Assembly (NCBI GenBank): GCA_910585805.1
Contig: CAJUFB010000008.1
Span: forward strand, 72,372-98,453
Length of the DNA stretch: 26,082 bases
Direction of reading: 5' to 3'
From: an uncultured Acetatifactor sp.
GTDB lineage: Bacteria > Bacillota > Clostridia > Lachnospirales > Lachnospiraceae
The notes below the pieces were generated by a model. It searched no databases. It was not told where the DNA came from and worked only from the letters and a program-made list of their open reading frames with translations. Positions 13,506-21,111 of the stretch are shown one piece after another. Position 1 is the stretch's first letter, and each line of letters starts with the position of its first letter. The translations under genes were made by a program, and so were the position numbers.

Positions 13506-15299
13506 ATGGCAGAGAACAGGTTGATTGGCGATTACCCGGTGATTGGCATTCGCCCCACCATTGACGGGAGAAGAGGTGTGCTGAAGGTGCGTGAGTCCCT
13601 TGAAGATCAGACCATGAACATGGCCAGGGCAGCGGCAGAGCTCTTCCGGGAGAACCTGCGCTACTCCAACGGAGAGCCGGTGAAAGTGGTGATCGCGGAT
13701 ACCACCATCGGGCGTGTGGGCGAGACTGCCGCATGCGCGGAAAAGTTCCGCAGGGAAGGCGTGGACATCACATTGACGGTTACGCCCTGCTGGTGCTACG
13801 GTTCCGAGACCATGGACATGGATCCCAATACCATCAAGGGCGTATGGGGCTTCAACGGCACGGAGCGTCCCGGCGCAGTGTATCTGGCATCCGTATTGGC
13901 AACCCATGCTCAGAAGGGACTGCCTGCGTTCGGCATCTACGGACATGATGTACAGGAAGCAGACGATACGTCCATTCCTGAGGACGTAAAGGAGAAGCTG
14001 CTTCGCTTCGGGCGCGCTGCTGTGGCAGTGGCTACCATGCGCGGCAAATCCTATCTGCAGATCGGTTCCATCTGTATGGGTATCGGCGGGTCCATCATTG
14101 ATTCGGCCTTTATAGAGGATTATCTGGGCATGCGTGTGGAGTCCGTGGACGAGGTGGAGATCATCCGCCGCATGACAGAGGGCATTTATGACCAGAAGGA
14201 ATATGAGAAGGCTCTCGCCTGGGCAAAGGAGAACTGCAGGGAAGGCTTTGACAAGAATCCGGAAGAGATCCAGAAAACCAGAGAACAGAAGGATAAGGAC
14301 TGGGAGTTTGTAGTCAAGATGATGTGTATCATCAAGGATCTGATGAACGGCAACAAAAACCTTCCCGAAGGCCGGGAGGAAGAGATGGTGGGGCACAATG
14401 CCATCGCAGCCGGTTTCCAGGGACAGAGACAGTGGACGGACTTCTATCCCAACTGTGACTTCCCCGAGGCCATGCTGAATACCTCTTTCGACTGGAACGG
14501 GGCAAGGGAGCCTTACATCCTGGCGACGGAGAACGATGTGCTGAACGGACTGGGCATGCTGTTCATGAAGCTGCTCACCAACCGCGCCCAGATTTTTGCG
14601 GATGTGCGTACTTACTGGAGCCCCGAGGCAGTGAAGAAAGCCACAGGTTATGAGTTGGAGGGAATTGCAAAAGAGGCAGGCGGCTTTATCCATCTGATCA
14701 ATTCCGGCGCTGCATGTCTGGATGCCAATGGACAGGCCAGGGATGGACAGGGCAATTCTGTGATGAAGCCCTGGTACGAGGTGACAGAGGAAGATCAGAA
14801 AGCGATCATGGCAGCTACCACCTGGAACTATGCAGACTGCGGCTATTTCCGCGGCGGCGGATACTCCTCACGTTTCGTGACGGAGGCAGAGATGCCTGCT
14901 ACCATGATCCGCCTGAATCTGGTAAAGGGGCTTGGGCCTGTACTGCAGATCGCAGAAGGCTGGACGATTTATCTTCCCGATGAAGTAACAGATGTGTTAT
15001 GGAAACGTACCGACTATACATGGCCCTGCACCTGGTTCGCTCCCAGGGTCACCGGAAAGGGCGCGTTTAAGACGGCTTATGACGTAATGAACAACTGGGG
15101 CGCAAATCATGGCGCCATCAGCTACGGCCATATCGGCGCGGACCTGATCACCATGTGCTCCATGCTCCGTATTCCCGTATGCATGCACAATGTGGATGAG
15201 GACAAGATCTTCCGTCCCGCTGCATGGAATGCTTTCGGCATGGATAAGGAGGGACAGGATTACCGTGCGTGCGCGGCGTATGGCCCCATGTATAAATAA
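13506..15299 (+). CDS. fucI: L-fucose isomerase
   Basis: Interconverts L-fucose and L-fuculose (also D-arabinose and D-ribulose) with Mn2+. At 597 aa it has the length of the E. coli enzyme (591) and aligns along its whole length: YPVIGIRPTIDGRRGVLKVR near the N-terminus, MGIGGSIIDSAFIEDYLGMR in the middle, then GFQGQRQWTDFYPNCDFPEA, NTSFDWNG and ATENDVLNG, which carry the metal-binding Glu and Asp, and GANHGAISYGHIGADL with the metal-ligand His. The start at 13506 has ACAGGAGGA upstream. No fuculokinase or aldolase gene is nearby, so the pathway is either split or this gene acts on another sugar. It is monocistronic, with its own promoter and terminator. Confidence 0.96.
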   Translation: MAENRLIGDYPVIGIRPTIDGRRGVLKVRESLEDQTMNMARAAAELFRENLRYSNGEPVKVVIADTTIGRVGETAACAEKFRREGVDITLTVTPCWCYGSETMDMDPNTIKGVWGFNGTERPGAVYLASVLATHAQKGLPAFGIYGHDVQEADDTSIPEDVKEKLLRFGRAAVAVATMRGKSYLQIGSICMGIGGSIIDSAFIEDYLGMRVESVDEVEIIRRMTEGIYDQKEYEKALAWAKENCREGFDKNPEEIQKTREQKDKDWEFVVKMMCIIKDLMNGNKNLPEGREEEMVGHNAIAAGFQGQRQWTDFYPNCDFPEAMLNTSFDWNGAREPYILATENDVLNGLGMLFMKLLTNRAQIFADVRTYWSPEAVKKATGYELEGIAKEAGGFIHLINSGAACLDANGQARDGQGNSVMKPWYEVTEEDQKAIMAATTWNYADCGYFRGGGYSSRFVTEAEMPATMIRLNLVKGLGPVLQIAEGWTIYLPDEVTDVLWKRTDYTWPCTWFAPRVTGKGAFKTAYDVMNNWGANHGAISYGHIGADLITMCSMLRIPVCMHNVDEDKIFRPAAWNAFGMDKEGQDYRACAAYGPMYK

Positions 15300-15401
15300 G
15301 ACGTAAGATGCAGGAATGCATCTGCGGAAGACAGTCTCTCCCTTGTGATACGGCTTGTCTGGCAGATGTTTTCAGATGTGAGCATACAGTATTTCAATCA
15401 C

Positions 15402-15446
15402 AAACAGGGCGGGACTCCTGCATTGCAGGAAATCCCGCCCTGTTTT
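15402..15446 (+). terminator. Strong intrinsic terminator after fucI
   Basis: A 13-bp perfect outer stem, AAACAGGGCGGGA (15402-15414) with TCCCGCCCTGTTT (15433-15445), plus an inner CCTGC-GCAGG stem, ending in TTTT. The flanking A and T runs make it active in both directions. Confidence 0.9.
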
Positions 15447-15559
15447 AAGTATCGACGCGTCTGTGCCGTGCTTCTTTTTTGTTAAGGTGATTTTTCCCTT
15501 TCTGTCTTCGTGTCTGCTGTTTTCCAATATACGGCATAAAACCCTGTCAAGATTACTTT

Positions 15560-15736
15560 ACTATATATCCAGGATAAACTTATAAACTAAAATTTTTATA
15601 AAATCGGCCATCACAATGGCATTTTTATGAAGGATTTTTTTAAAACTCAGAAAATTTTTCCTCAAAACCGCATACAGAGCGGCGATTTAACACTTTTGTA
15701 ACTTTGTAAGTTTATCCTGACTATAAATCAGGATAA
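15560..15736. repeat. AT-rich segment bounded by inverted and direct repeats
   Basis: CAGGATAAACTTATAAA (15570-15586) recurs inverted, with one mismatch, at 15703-15719, enclosing a very AT-rich 150-bp segment with no gene. Outside it, ACTATATATC (15560-15569) and ACTATAAATC (15720-15729) are a 9/10 direct repeat. The right end also forms a perfect dyad, TTATCCTGA (15712-15720), seven bases, TCAGGATAA (15728-15736), which looks like a recombinase or repressor site. The rest of 15447-15868 holds no convincing gene. Confidence 0.6.
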
Positions 15737-15868
15737 CATTGAAGAAATTTTCTCATTATTCTCATCCTTATCATTCAACGGTAAAATCCCGGTGTCCCCA
15801 TTGTCGTCCTCATCTTCCTCATCAGGCGTTTCAATCACCTGTCCGCCCACGATATCGTCCGGCGAAGG

Positions 15869-16319
15869 GACGGGGCCGCGCATTTTAAGAATGCCTCCAG
15901 TATGCTGTCAATCCGCAGGTCGGCCACGAAGGAGGAAAAGGAGGCTGCCGCTGCCTTTATCGCCCTGTGTCTCTCCTATGAAGGACAGAACCAGGCAGCA
16001 AAAGACAGCAATTTTCGCTTAAGCTTGCGCAGGGATGTGCTGGAAGAACAGATTGCCGCCATGGGAAGGGAAACGGGTTCATATAGCCAACTCAGACTTA
16101 GATGATATCAGGCTGGGCAGTGACCTGGATATAGAACGGGACAGAGAAACCCAGCTGGACATGATTGACCAGGCAAGACCGGTAAGGGAGCTTCCCCTTG
16201 AACTGCAGGATATCATATATGAAGAACTGGTTCTGTATTTTGAAGGAGGTATTGCGGAGGACATGCTGATTGACCATCTGGAGAGCCGCGTTGGGCTGTA
16301 CCTGGGGGAGCGAAACTAA
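15869..16319 (+). pseudogene. Remnant of an ABC-transporter extracellular solute-binding protein
   Basis: Only the C-terminal third or so of a family 1 (sugar-type) solute-binding protein is left, in two frames. The first reads DGAAHFKNASSMLSIRRSAT, then EEKEAAAAFIALCLSYEGQN and LRRDVLEEQIAAMG, up to about 16075. The second, shifted by one base, reads DIERDRETQLDMIDQARPV and LQDIIYEELVLYFEGG, ending ESRVGLYLGERN, the usual tail of such proteins (family form is like IIQSRVQLYLNE). The switch lies near 16075-16100. The signal peptide and N-terminal lobe are missing, and no permease genes are near. The call rests on family resemblance of the tail. Confidence 0.6.
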
Positions 16320-16423
16320 GGAAATGCCTCCAAATAACCTACGCAAGTCTGTTGCAGTATCTACAGATTTTATCAGGTTTACTCTAAACAAAATGCGTAG
16401 GTTATTTTCCGGCAGTTCCTAAG
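16316..16423. repeat. 108-bp palindromic element (MITE-like)
   Basis: The arms of about 30 bases match at roughly 25 positions. The inner 14 are perfect: AAATAACCTACGCA (16332-16345) and TGCGTAGGTTATTT (16394-16407); the outer part has GGAA-TGCC facing GGCAGTTCC. The loop is about 48 bases and contains no gene. The left end includes the stop codon of the solute-binding-protein remnant. It may be a mobile palindromic repeat or a decayed terminator; TTTT follows the right inner arm. Confidence 0.6.
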
Positions 16424-16582
16424 AGAAGCAAAATCAGACGGATGACTGGTGTAAATCAGAAATGGATGTAGCGGCAGCAGACCGGAACGGAGTAGGGATG
16501 ATAAAACCTGAGGTGAATAACGAAATAGGGGAGAAGTTTCAGGAGAGTGGTACAAATTCCGGCACAAAAGCAAAAGAAATGC

Positions 16583-16611
16583 TTGCCTGACAGCGGAATC
16601 TGATATATAAT
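16583..16611 (+). promoter_or_regulatory. Probable promoter for zapA
   Basis: TTGCCT (16583-16588), a 17-base spacer and a perfect TATAAT (16606-16611). The start would be near 16618, giving a 46-nt leader before the zapA start. The preceding 16424-16582 has nothing I would call a gene. Confidence 0.75.
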
Positions 16612-16663
16612 AGGTGAGGTACCCAAAAAGAATCTGCTTTTTACAAAGGAGGTATGGCGGCAT

Positions 16664-17071
16664 ATGGCACCGTCTTCCAAGACAGATACAGAAGTCATCA
16701 TCGGCGGCAAGGTATTTACCTTAAGCGGATATGAGAGTGAAGAATATCTCCAGAAGGTCGCATCTTACATCAACAATAAGGTGAATGAGTACAGTAAACT
16801 GGATAATTTCCGCAGGCAGCCCATAGATACGCAGGGGGTTTTGCTGCAGTTAAATATTGCGGATGATTACTTTAAGGCGAAAAAGCAGATTTCGGATTTG
16901 GAAGAAGAGCTTCAGGTGAAAGAAAATGAGCTTTATGACTTAAAGCATGAACTGATATCCACCCAGATGAAGCTGGAAAGCTCCCAGGAGCAGGTGAAAG
17001 CGCTGCAGAAGGCGCAAAATGATGATGCAAAAGAAATTGTCCGTCTGGAAACAGAGTTAAAGAAAAAGTAA
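16664..17071 (+). CDS. zapA: Cell division protein ZapA
   Basis: ZapA bundles FtsZ filaments at the division site. The N-terminal domain is clear: TEVIIGGKVFTLSGYESEEY, then LQKVASYINNKVNEYSKL, residues 9-46. Next comes LQLNIADDYFKAKKQ, and a long coiled coil from about residue 75 to the end (DLEEELQVKENELYDLKHEL and on), rich in Glu, Lys and Leu. At 135 aa it is slightly longer than B. subtilis ZapA (85), the extra length being coiled coil. AAAGGAGGT lies 11 bases before the start. Downstream a terminator precedes a run of envelope genes. Confidence 0.9.
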   Translation: MAPSSKTDTEVIIGGKVFTLSGYESEEYLQKVASYINNKVNEYSKLDNFRRQPIDTQGVLLQLNIADDYFKAKKQISDLEEELQVKENELYDLKHELISTQMKLESSQEQVKALQKAQNDDAKEIVRLETELKKK

Positions 17072-17074
17072 TAT

Positions 17075-17102
17075 GGCTGTCCGTAGCCCGGGCAGCTTTT
17101 TT
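17075..17102 (+). terminator. Intrinsic terminator after zapA
   Basis: GCTGTCC (17076-17082) pairs with GGGCAGC (17090-17096) around a seven-base loop, then TTTTTT. It sits only 14 bases before the next gene, so that gene probably depends on readthrough or on a promoter I could not identify. Confidence 0.75.
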
Positions 17103-17116
17103 GTATCGAGGATAAT

Positions 17117-19648
17117 ATGGAAAAAAACGGAAAAGTAGAATTGCTGTCACCCGCCGGAAATGAGGAAGGATTTTACGGCGCCGTCCATGCAGGAGCGGAT
17201 GCGGTCTACCTGGCTGGGAGCCGTTTCGGCGCCAGGGCATATGCTGATAATTTCACAACGGAGTCCCTTGTGGCGTGTATCCGATACGCACATCTGTTGG
17301 GACGGAAGATATATCTGACTGTAAATACGCTCCTGAAAGAGGAAGAAATCTCTCAGTTGTATGACTATCTGCTTCCTTTTTACGAAGCGGGGCTGGATGC
17401 CGTGATTGTACAGGATCTGGGAGTACTGCGCTTTATCAGGGAGCATTTTCCAAAGCTGAAGCTTCATGTGAGTACCCAGATGACACTGTGCGGCAGTTAT
17501 GGGGCCGCGCTTTTGAAGAAGATGGGGGCAGAGCGGGTTGTCCCTGCCAGGGAGCTTGGCCTGCGGGAGCTGGCTGTGATGAAGCAGTGTGCAGATATCG
17601 AGATAGAAGCTTTTATTCATGGCGCCATGTGTTATTGTTATTCCGGACAGTGCCTGTTCAGCAGCATTCTGGGCGGCAGAAGCGGCAACAGGGGGCGCTG
17701 CGCCCAGCCCTGCCGCCTGCCCTATTCCGTCAGCATCGGAAACAGGAAAGAGAATGAATGCTACCCCTTGAGTTTAAAGGATATGTGTACCATTGAGCAT
17801 TTACCGGCGTTCATCGAGGCAGGAATCGATTCCTTTAAAATCGAAGGAAGAATGAAAAAACCCGAGTATGCGTCGGGCGTGACAGCTATCTATCGGCGTT
17901 ATATCGATTTGTACGACAGGCTGAGGAAAGACAGAGGGGCCAAAGAGGCGGCAGAGGCATATCATGTGGACAGAACCGACCTGGAGCAATTACGTTCTCT
18001 GTATATACGAAGCGAAATTCAGAACGGATACTATTTCAGACGCAGCGGCAGGGAAATGATTACACTGGAAAACCCTGCCTACGGCGGAAGCAGCGAAAAG
18101 CTTCTGGCGGAGATTCGCGAGACACATCTCAGTGTCCGTGAGAAGCTTCCGATCAGCGTAAAAGCGGTATTTCGGGTAGGGCTGCCTGCAGAAGCAACCT
18201 GTACATGGGCAGACAGAAGCTGCCGTGTCACGGGAAATATAGTGGAACAGGCCGGAAAGCATCCGATTACATCGGAAAATATCCGGAAACAGCTGGGAAA
18301 GCTGGGAGACAGCGCTTTTCAGGCAGCAGACATGAATATTATCGCGGATGAAGACAGTTTTTATCCGTTAAAACAGATAAACGAACTGCGGCGGGCCGCC
18401 ATATCCGGATTGGAGGAACAGATTCTCTCTGCCAGGGGATATGCTGCCTGCTGTCCGGCAAAGAGCGCGGAATCAGAGCCAGAAGGTCAGGATATTCTTT
18501 CCGATGAGCCGGCGTCTGCGAAGGCTCCAGCTGCCGGGAGGAAGGCCGGGGCTGCAGATCCGGTGAGCGGAGAGATGTGTGCCGGACAAAAATGCCGTGT
18601 GATTTCCGTCTGCACGCTTCCACAGCTGAAGGCGGCTGCAGACTGGTTTTCAGGAGAGAACGCGTACGGGCCGATACGCTTTTATATAGAAGGGGATTTG
18701 TTTCTGAGTGAACGGCAGAAAGTATTAGATATTTGTAATAATATGCCGCCGGAGAGCAGTTTCTATCTGGCGATGCCTTATATTCTTCGGGAATCGGACA
18801 GAAGTTACCTGGAAGCGCTTTCTTCCGCAATGAGGGAAAGCGGCATTTTCCGGGGCTTCCTGATCCGGTCTATGGACGGGCTGGGTTTTGTGCGGGAACT
18901 TATGGAAGAAGGACATTCCATGGAAGAAGGACATTCCATGGAAGAAGGACATTCCATGGAAGAAGGGGATTCTGCGGGAGAGAAGATTTCCCTGGAGGAA
19001 AAGATTTCCAGGAAAAGGAAGGGAAATCTACATTGCCGGACGGATGCGGGTGTGTATGCCTGGAATCATTGGGCCGTTGGGGAGCTGGCTTCTTATGTGG
19101 AGGGGTTCTGCCTGCCCTATGAGCTGAAGGGGAGTGAACAGAAGAGATTGTTGGACGGACTTCCCTGTGAGAAGATCGTCTACGGCAGAATTCCCATGAT
19201 GATAACGGCAAACTGTCTGGTTCGCACCTTCCGCCAATGCCGGAAGAATGATAATGTGGTCTTAGGGGCAAAATTGCAGAATAATGACAAGCTTGTCCGG
19301 AAGTATAATGAAGATGAGGAGCGCTTTCAGGCTTCATTGGACGAAGGAGATAAAGACAGGTATCATGCGACACTTAAGGACAGGTATCATGCGATACTAA
19401 AGGACAGGTATCGCAGAGAGTTTCCGGTAGCTGTGAATTGTCTTCATTGTATGAACATTATATACAATACAGTCCCCCTTTCCCTGTATCAGATGCTTCC
19501 CCAATGGGAGGGGCGCGCAGATCTGCGCATGGATTTCACACTGGAATCCGCGGATGAAGTAACGGCTCTGCTGGATGCTTTTCTGAAGGGGGCGCCCTTT
19601 CCGCTGAAAGAGTACACCACCGGGCATGAAAAACGGGGTGTTGAATAA
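17117..19648 (+). CDS. Peptidase U32-family protein (RlhA/YhbU-like) with DUF3656-type C-terminal region
   Basis: U32 proteins were named as collagenase-like peptidases, but characterised members (RlhA, TrhP) hydroxylate rRNA or tRNA bases. The N-terminal TIM-barrel domain is well kept: VELLSPAGNEEGFYGAVHAG (8-27), AGADAVYLAGSRFGARAYA, and LHVSTQM. The family signature follows in IHGAMCYCYSGQCLFSS and GNRGRCAQPCRLPY, whose cysteines probably bind an iron-sulfur cluster, then DSFKIEGRMKKPEYA. The C-terminal part is long and diverged. At 843 aa it is somewhat above the 650-800 of relatives, partly owing to a charged linker (about 440-490) and two in-frame microrepeats. The end, VNCLHCMNIIYNTVPLSLY, is family-typical. 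GAGGATA precedes the start. The exact substrate is unknown. Confidence 0.88.
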   Translation: MEKNGKVELLSPAGNEEGFYGAVHAGADAVYLAGSRFGARAYADNFTTESLVACIRYAHLLGRKIYLTVNTLLKEEEISQLYDYLLPFYEAGLDAVIVQDLGVLRFIREHFPKLKLHVSTQMTLCGSYGAALLKKMGAERVVPARELGLRELAVMKQCADIEIEAFIHGAMCYCYSGQCLFSSILGGRSGNRGRCAQPCRLPYSVSIGNRKENECYPLSLKDMCTIEHLPAFIEAGIDSFKIEGRMKKPEYASGVTAIYRRYIDLYDRLRKDRGAKEAAEAYHVDRTDLEQLRSLYIRSEIQNGYYFRRSGREMITLENPAYGGSSEKLLAEIRETHLSVREKLPISVKAVFRVGLPAEATCTWADRSCRVTGNIVEQAGKHPITSENIRKQLGKLGDSAFQAADMNIIADEDSFYPLKQINELRRAAISGLEEQILSARGYAACCPAKSAESEPEGQDILSDEPASAKAPAAGRKAGAADPVSGEMCAGQKCRVISVCTLPQLKAAADWFSGENAYGPIRFYIEGDLFLSERQKVLDICNNMPPESSFYLAMPYILRESDRSYLEALSSAMRESGIFRGFLIRSMDGLGFVRELMEEGHSMEEGHSMEEGHSMEEGDSAGEKISLEEKISRKRKGNLHCRTDAGVYAWNHWAVGELASYVEGFCLPYELKGSEQKRLLDGLPCEKIVYGRIPMMITANCLVRTFRQCRKNDNVVLGAKLQNNDKLVRKYNEDEERFQASLDEGDKDRYHATLKDRYHAILKDRYRREFPVAVNCLHCMNIIYNTVPLSLYQMLPQWEGRADLRMDFTLESADEVTALLDAFLKGAPFPLKEYTTGHEKRGVE
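18902..18973 (+). repeat. 18-bp tandem repeat inside the U32-family gene
   Basis: ATGGAAGAAGGACATTCC occurs three times exactly (18902, 18920, 18938), and a fourth unit at 18956 is changed to end GGGGATTCT. It encodes repeated MEEGHS and lies in a region between conserved blocks. Exact copies imply recent slippage, and copy number may vary between strains without shifting the frame. Confidence 0.95.
19355..19414 (+). repeat. 24-bp tandem repeat inside the U32-family gene
   Basis: Two 24-base units (19355-19378 and 19379-19402) that encode DRYHATLK and DRYHAILK, followed by a half unit (DRYR) at 19403-19414. Like the first repeat it keeps the frame. Confidence 0.9.
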
Positions 19649-19680
19649 GGAAGTGTGGTAGACTATGCCCTGAGAACAGA

Positions 19681-19727
19681 TCCGCCGCCTGTGCGGTCCC
19701 CATGCTTTTGGGGATGCAGCCGGCGGA
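19681..19727 (+). promoter_or_regulatory. GC-rich hairpin in the ftsW/rodA leader
   Basis: The outer stem is TCCGCCG (19681-19687) with CGGCGGA (19721-19727), and the inner stem is TCCCCA (19697-19702) with TGGGGA (19709-19714). No T-run follows; it ends four bases before the AAAGGA ribosome binding site, so it could affect translation. A weak promoter-like pair (TTGAAT 19641, TATGCC 19664, 17-base spacer) lies just upstream. Confidence 0.45.
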
Positions 19728-19744
19728 GATAAAGGAATGATGAT

Positions 19745-21073
19745 ATGCAGGAATATGTGAAAGAATTATCGAAATATATCATAGCGGTATTAATGGCAGT
19801 ACATACCTTCTGCGGTTTTCTTTGTCTGTCAGACAGGATTGAGAAGAACGGCATGATCCATGTGGTCCAGAATCTGCTTTTGTTTTCCATTCAGTTTCTG
19901 ATGTTTATCAATCTTGCCCTGGTGACAAAGGATATGCAGTATATCTTTTTCTATATCTTTGTACAGGCATTTTTGCTGGCCACCGCTGTGATGGTGCCCG
20001 TTGTGTATGAAAAAGTAAACCGGCTTCTGCTGGACAATATGTGCATGCTGCTGGGAACCGGTATGTGCGTGATATCCAGGCTCTCGTTTAAAAAAGCAGT
20101 GAAGCAGTACATTATCGTGCTGATCTCTCTTGCTATAGCCCTGTTTATCCCCTGGATTCTCTCCAGGATCCGCTTTCTGAAAAAGCTGACCTGGGTTTAC
20201 GCGGGTGTGGGTATCGCCATGCTCAGTGTGGTTCTCATATTGGGTGAGGTAACGCATGGCTCCAAGCTTTCTTTTTCCTTATGGGGCGTGAGCTTTCAGC
20301 CGTCGGAATTTGTGAAGATCATGTTTGTATTCTTTCTGGCAGGCGCATTGTGGGAAAATACTTCCTTCGCAAGAGTGGCACTGACGGCGGTGCTTGCCGG
20401 AATCCATGTGGTGGTGCTGGTGGTATCGAAGGATCTGGGGAGCGCATTGATCTTCTTTATTGCCTATGTGTTTGTAGTTTTTGCTGCTACCAGGAATTAT
20501 CTATACCTGTTGGCGGGAGCTGTGGGCGGGAGCGGTGCGGCATGGGGCGCTTACCGGCTTTTTGCCCATGTGCGGGACAGGGTGACTGCCTGGCAGAATC
20601 CCTGGACCTATATTGATTCCAAGGGATATGCCATCACCCAGTCCCTGTTTGCCATCGGAACCGGAAGCTGGTTCGGCATGGGGCTTTTCCAGGGGAATCC
20701 CAAGGCAATTCCCTATGTGGAAGCAGATTTCGTCTTTTCTTCGGTGTGCGAGGAGCTGGGGGTGATATTCGGCATCTGCATCGTCCTGGTGACTTTATCC
20801 AGCTTTCTGGCGATGCTGAAGATTGCTTCCGAGATAAAAGACCGCTTTTATCAGCTGATTGTATATGGAATCGGCATTATGTATATTTTCCAGATTTTCC
20901 TGACCATCGGCGGCGGTATCAAGCTGATTCCCCTGACCGGGGTGACGCTGCCTTTTATCAGCTATGGCGGCAGCTCCGTGATGACTACAATGATCATGTT
21001 TTTCATTATCCAGGGAATCTATATCCGGCTGCAGCAGGAGACACGCCCCAAAGCTGCCAGGAAAACCCCTTAA
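19745..21073 (+). CDS. FtsW/RodA/SpoVE-family SEDS peptidoglycan glycosyltransferase
   Basis: A polytopic membrane protein of 442 aa that would polymerise lipid II into glycan strands. SEDS landmarks are FQPSEFVKIMFVFFLAG (PSEF at 186-189), the catalytic-Asp motif KDLGSALIFF (Lys229-Asp230), the extracellular loop NPWTYIDSKGYAITQSLFAI, and the C-terminal signature IPLTGVTLPFISYGGSS. The first 110 residues add extra hydrophobic helices upstream of the core, as in relatives paired with PbpA. The start at 19745 has AAAGGA nine bases upstream. The next gene, 38 bases on, encodes the cognate class B PBP, so the pair forms one synthase. Whether it serves elongation, division or sporulation cannot be decided from sequence. 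Confidence 0.93.
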   Translation: MQEYVKELSKYIIAVLMAVHTFCGFLCLSDRIEKNGMIHVVQNLLLFSIQFLMFINLALVTKDMQYIFFYIFVQAFLLATAVMVPVVYEKVNRLLLDNMCMLLGTGMCVISRLSFKKAVKQYIIVLISLAIALFIPWILSRIRFLKKLTWVYAGVGIAMLSVVLILGEVTHGSKLSFSLWGVSFQPSEFVKIMFVFFLAGALWENTSFARVALTAVLAGIHVVVLVVSKDLGSALIFFIAYVFVVFAATRNYLYLLAGAVGGSGAAWGAYRLFAHVRDRVTAWQNPWTYIDSKGYAITQSLFAIGTGSWFGMGLFQGNPKAIPYVEADFVFSSVCEELGVIFGICIVLVTLSSFLAMLKIASEIKDRFYQLIVYGIGIMYIFQIFLTIGGGIKLIPLTGVTLPFISYGGSSVMTTMIMFFIIQGIYIRLQQETRPKAARKTP

Positions 21074-21111
21074 GAAAATGAATGCGCTTCGAGTATAAAT
21101 AAGGAGATATC

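Noticed and set aside
13476..14693. Long minus-strand open frame (405 codons) opposite fucI
   Set aside because: It is antisense to a full-length, well conserved L-fucose isomerase; its sequence is rich in His, Cys and Leu as expected from the complement of coding DNA and has no family features.
15792..16022. Plus-strand Ser/Pro/Arg-rich open frame
   Set aside because: Out of frame with the solute-binding-protein remnant and low-complexity; no family resemblance.
16498..16590. Possible 30-codon ORF before zapA (in an open frame from 16423) with GGAG five bases upstream
   Set aside because: Hydrophilic and protein-like, but short enough to occur by chance, and its end overlaps the zapA -35 box.
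18902..18973. CRISPR-like repeat
   Set aside because: Units are directly contiguous without spacers and lie in frame inside a gene.
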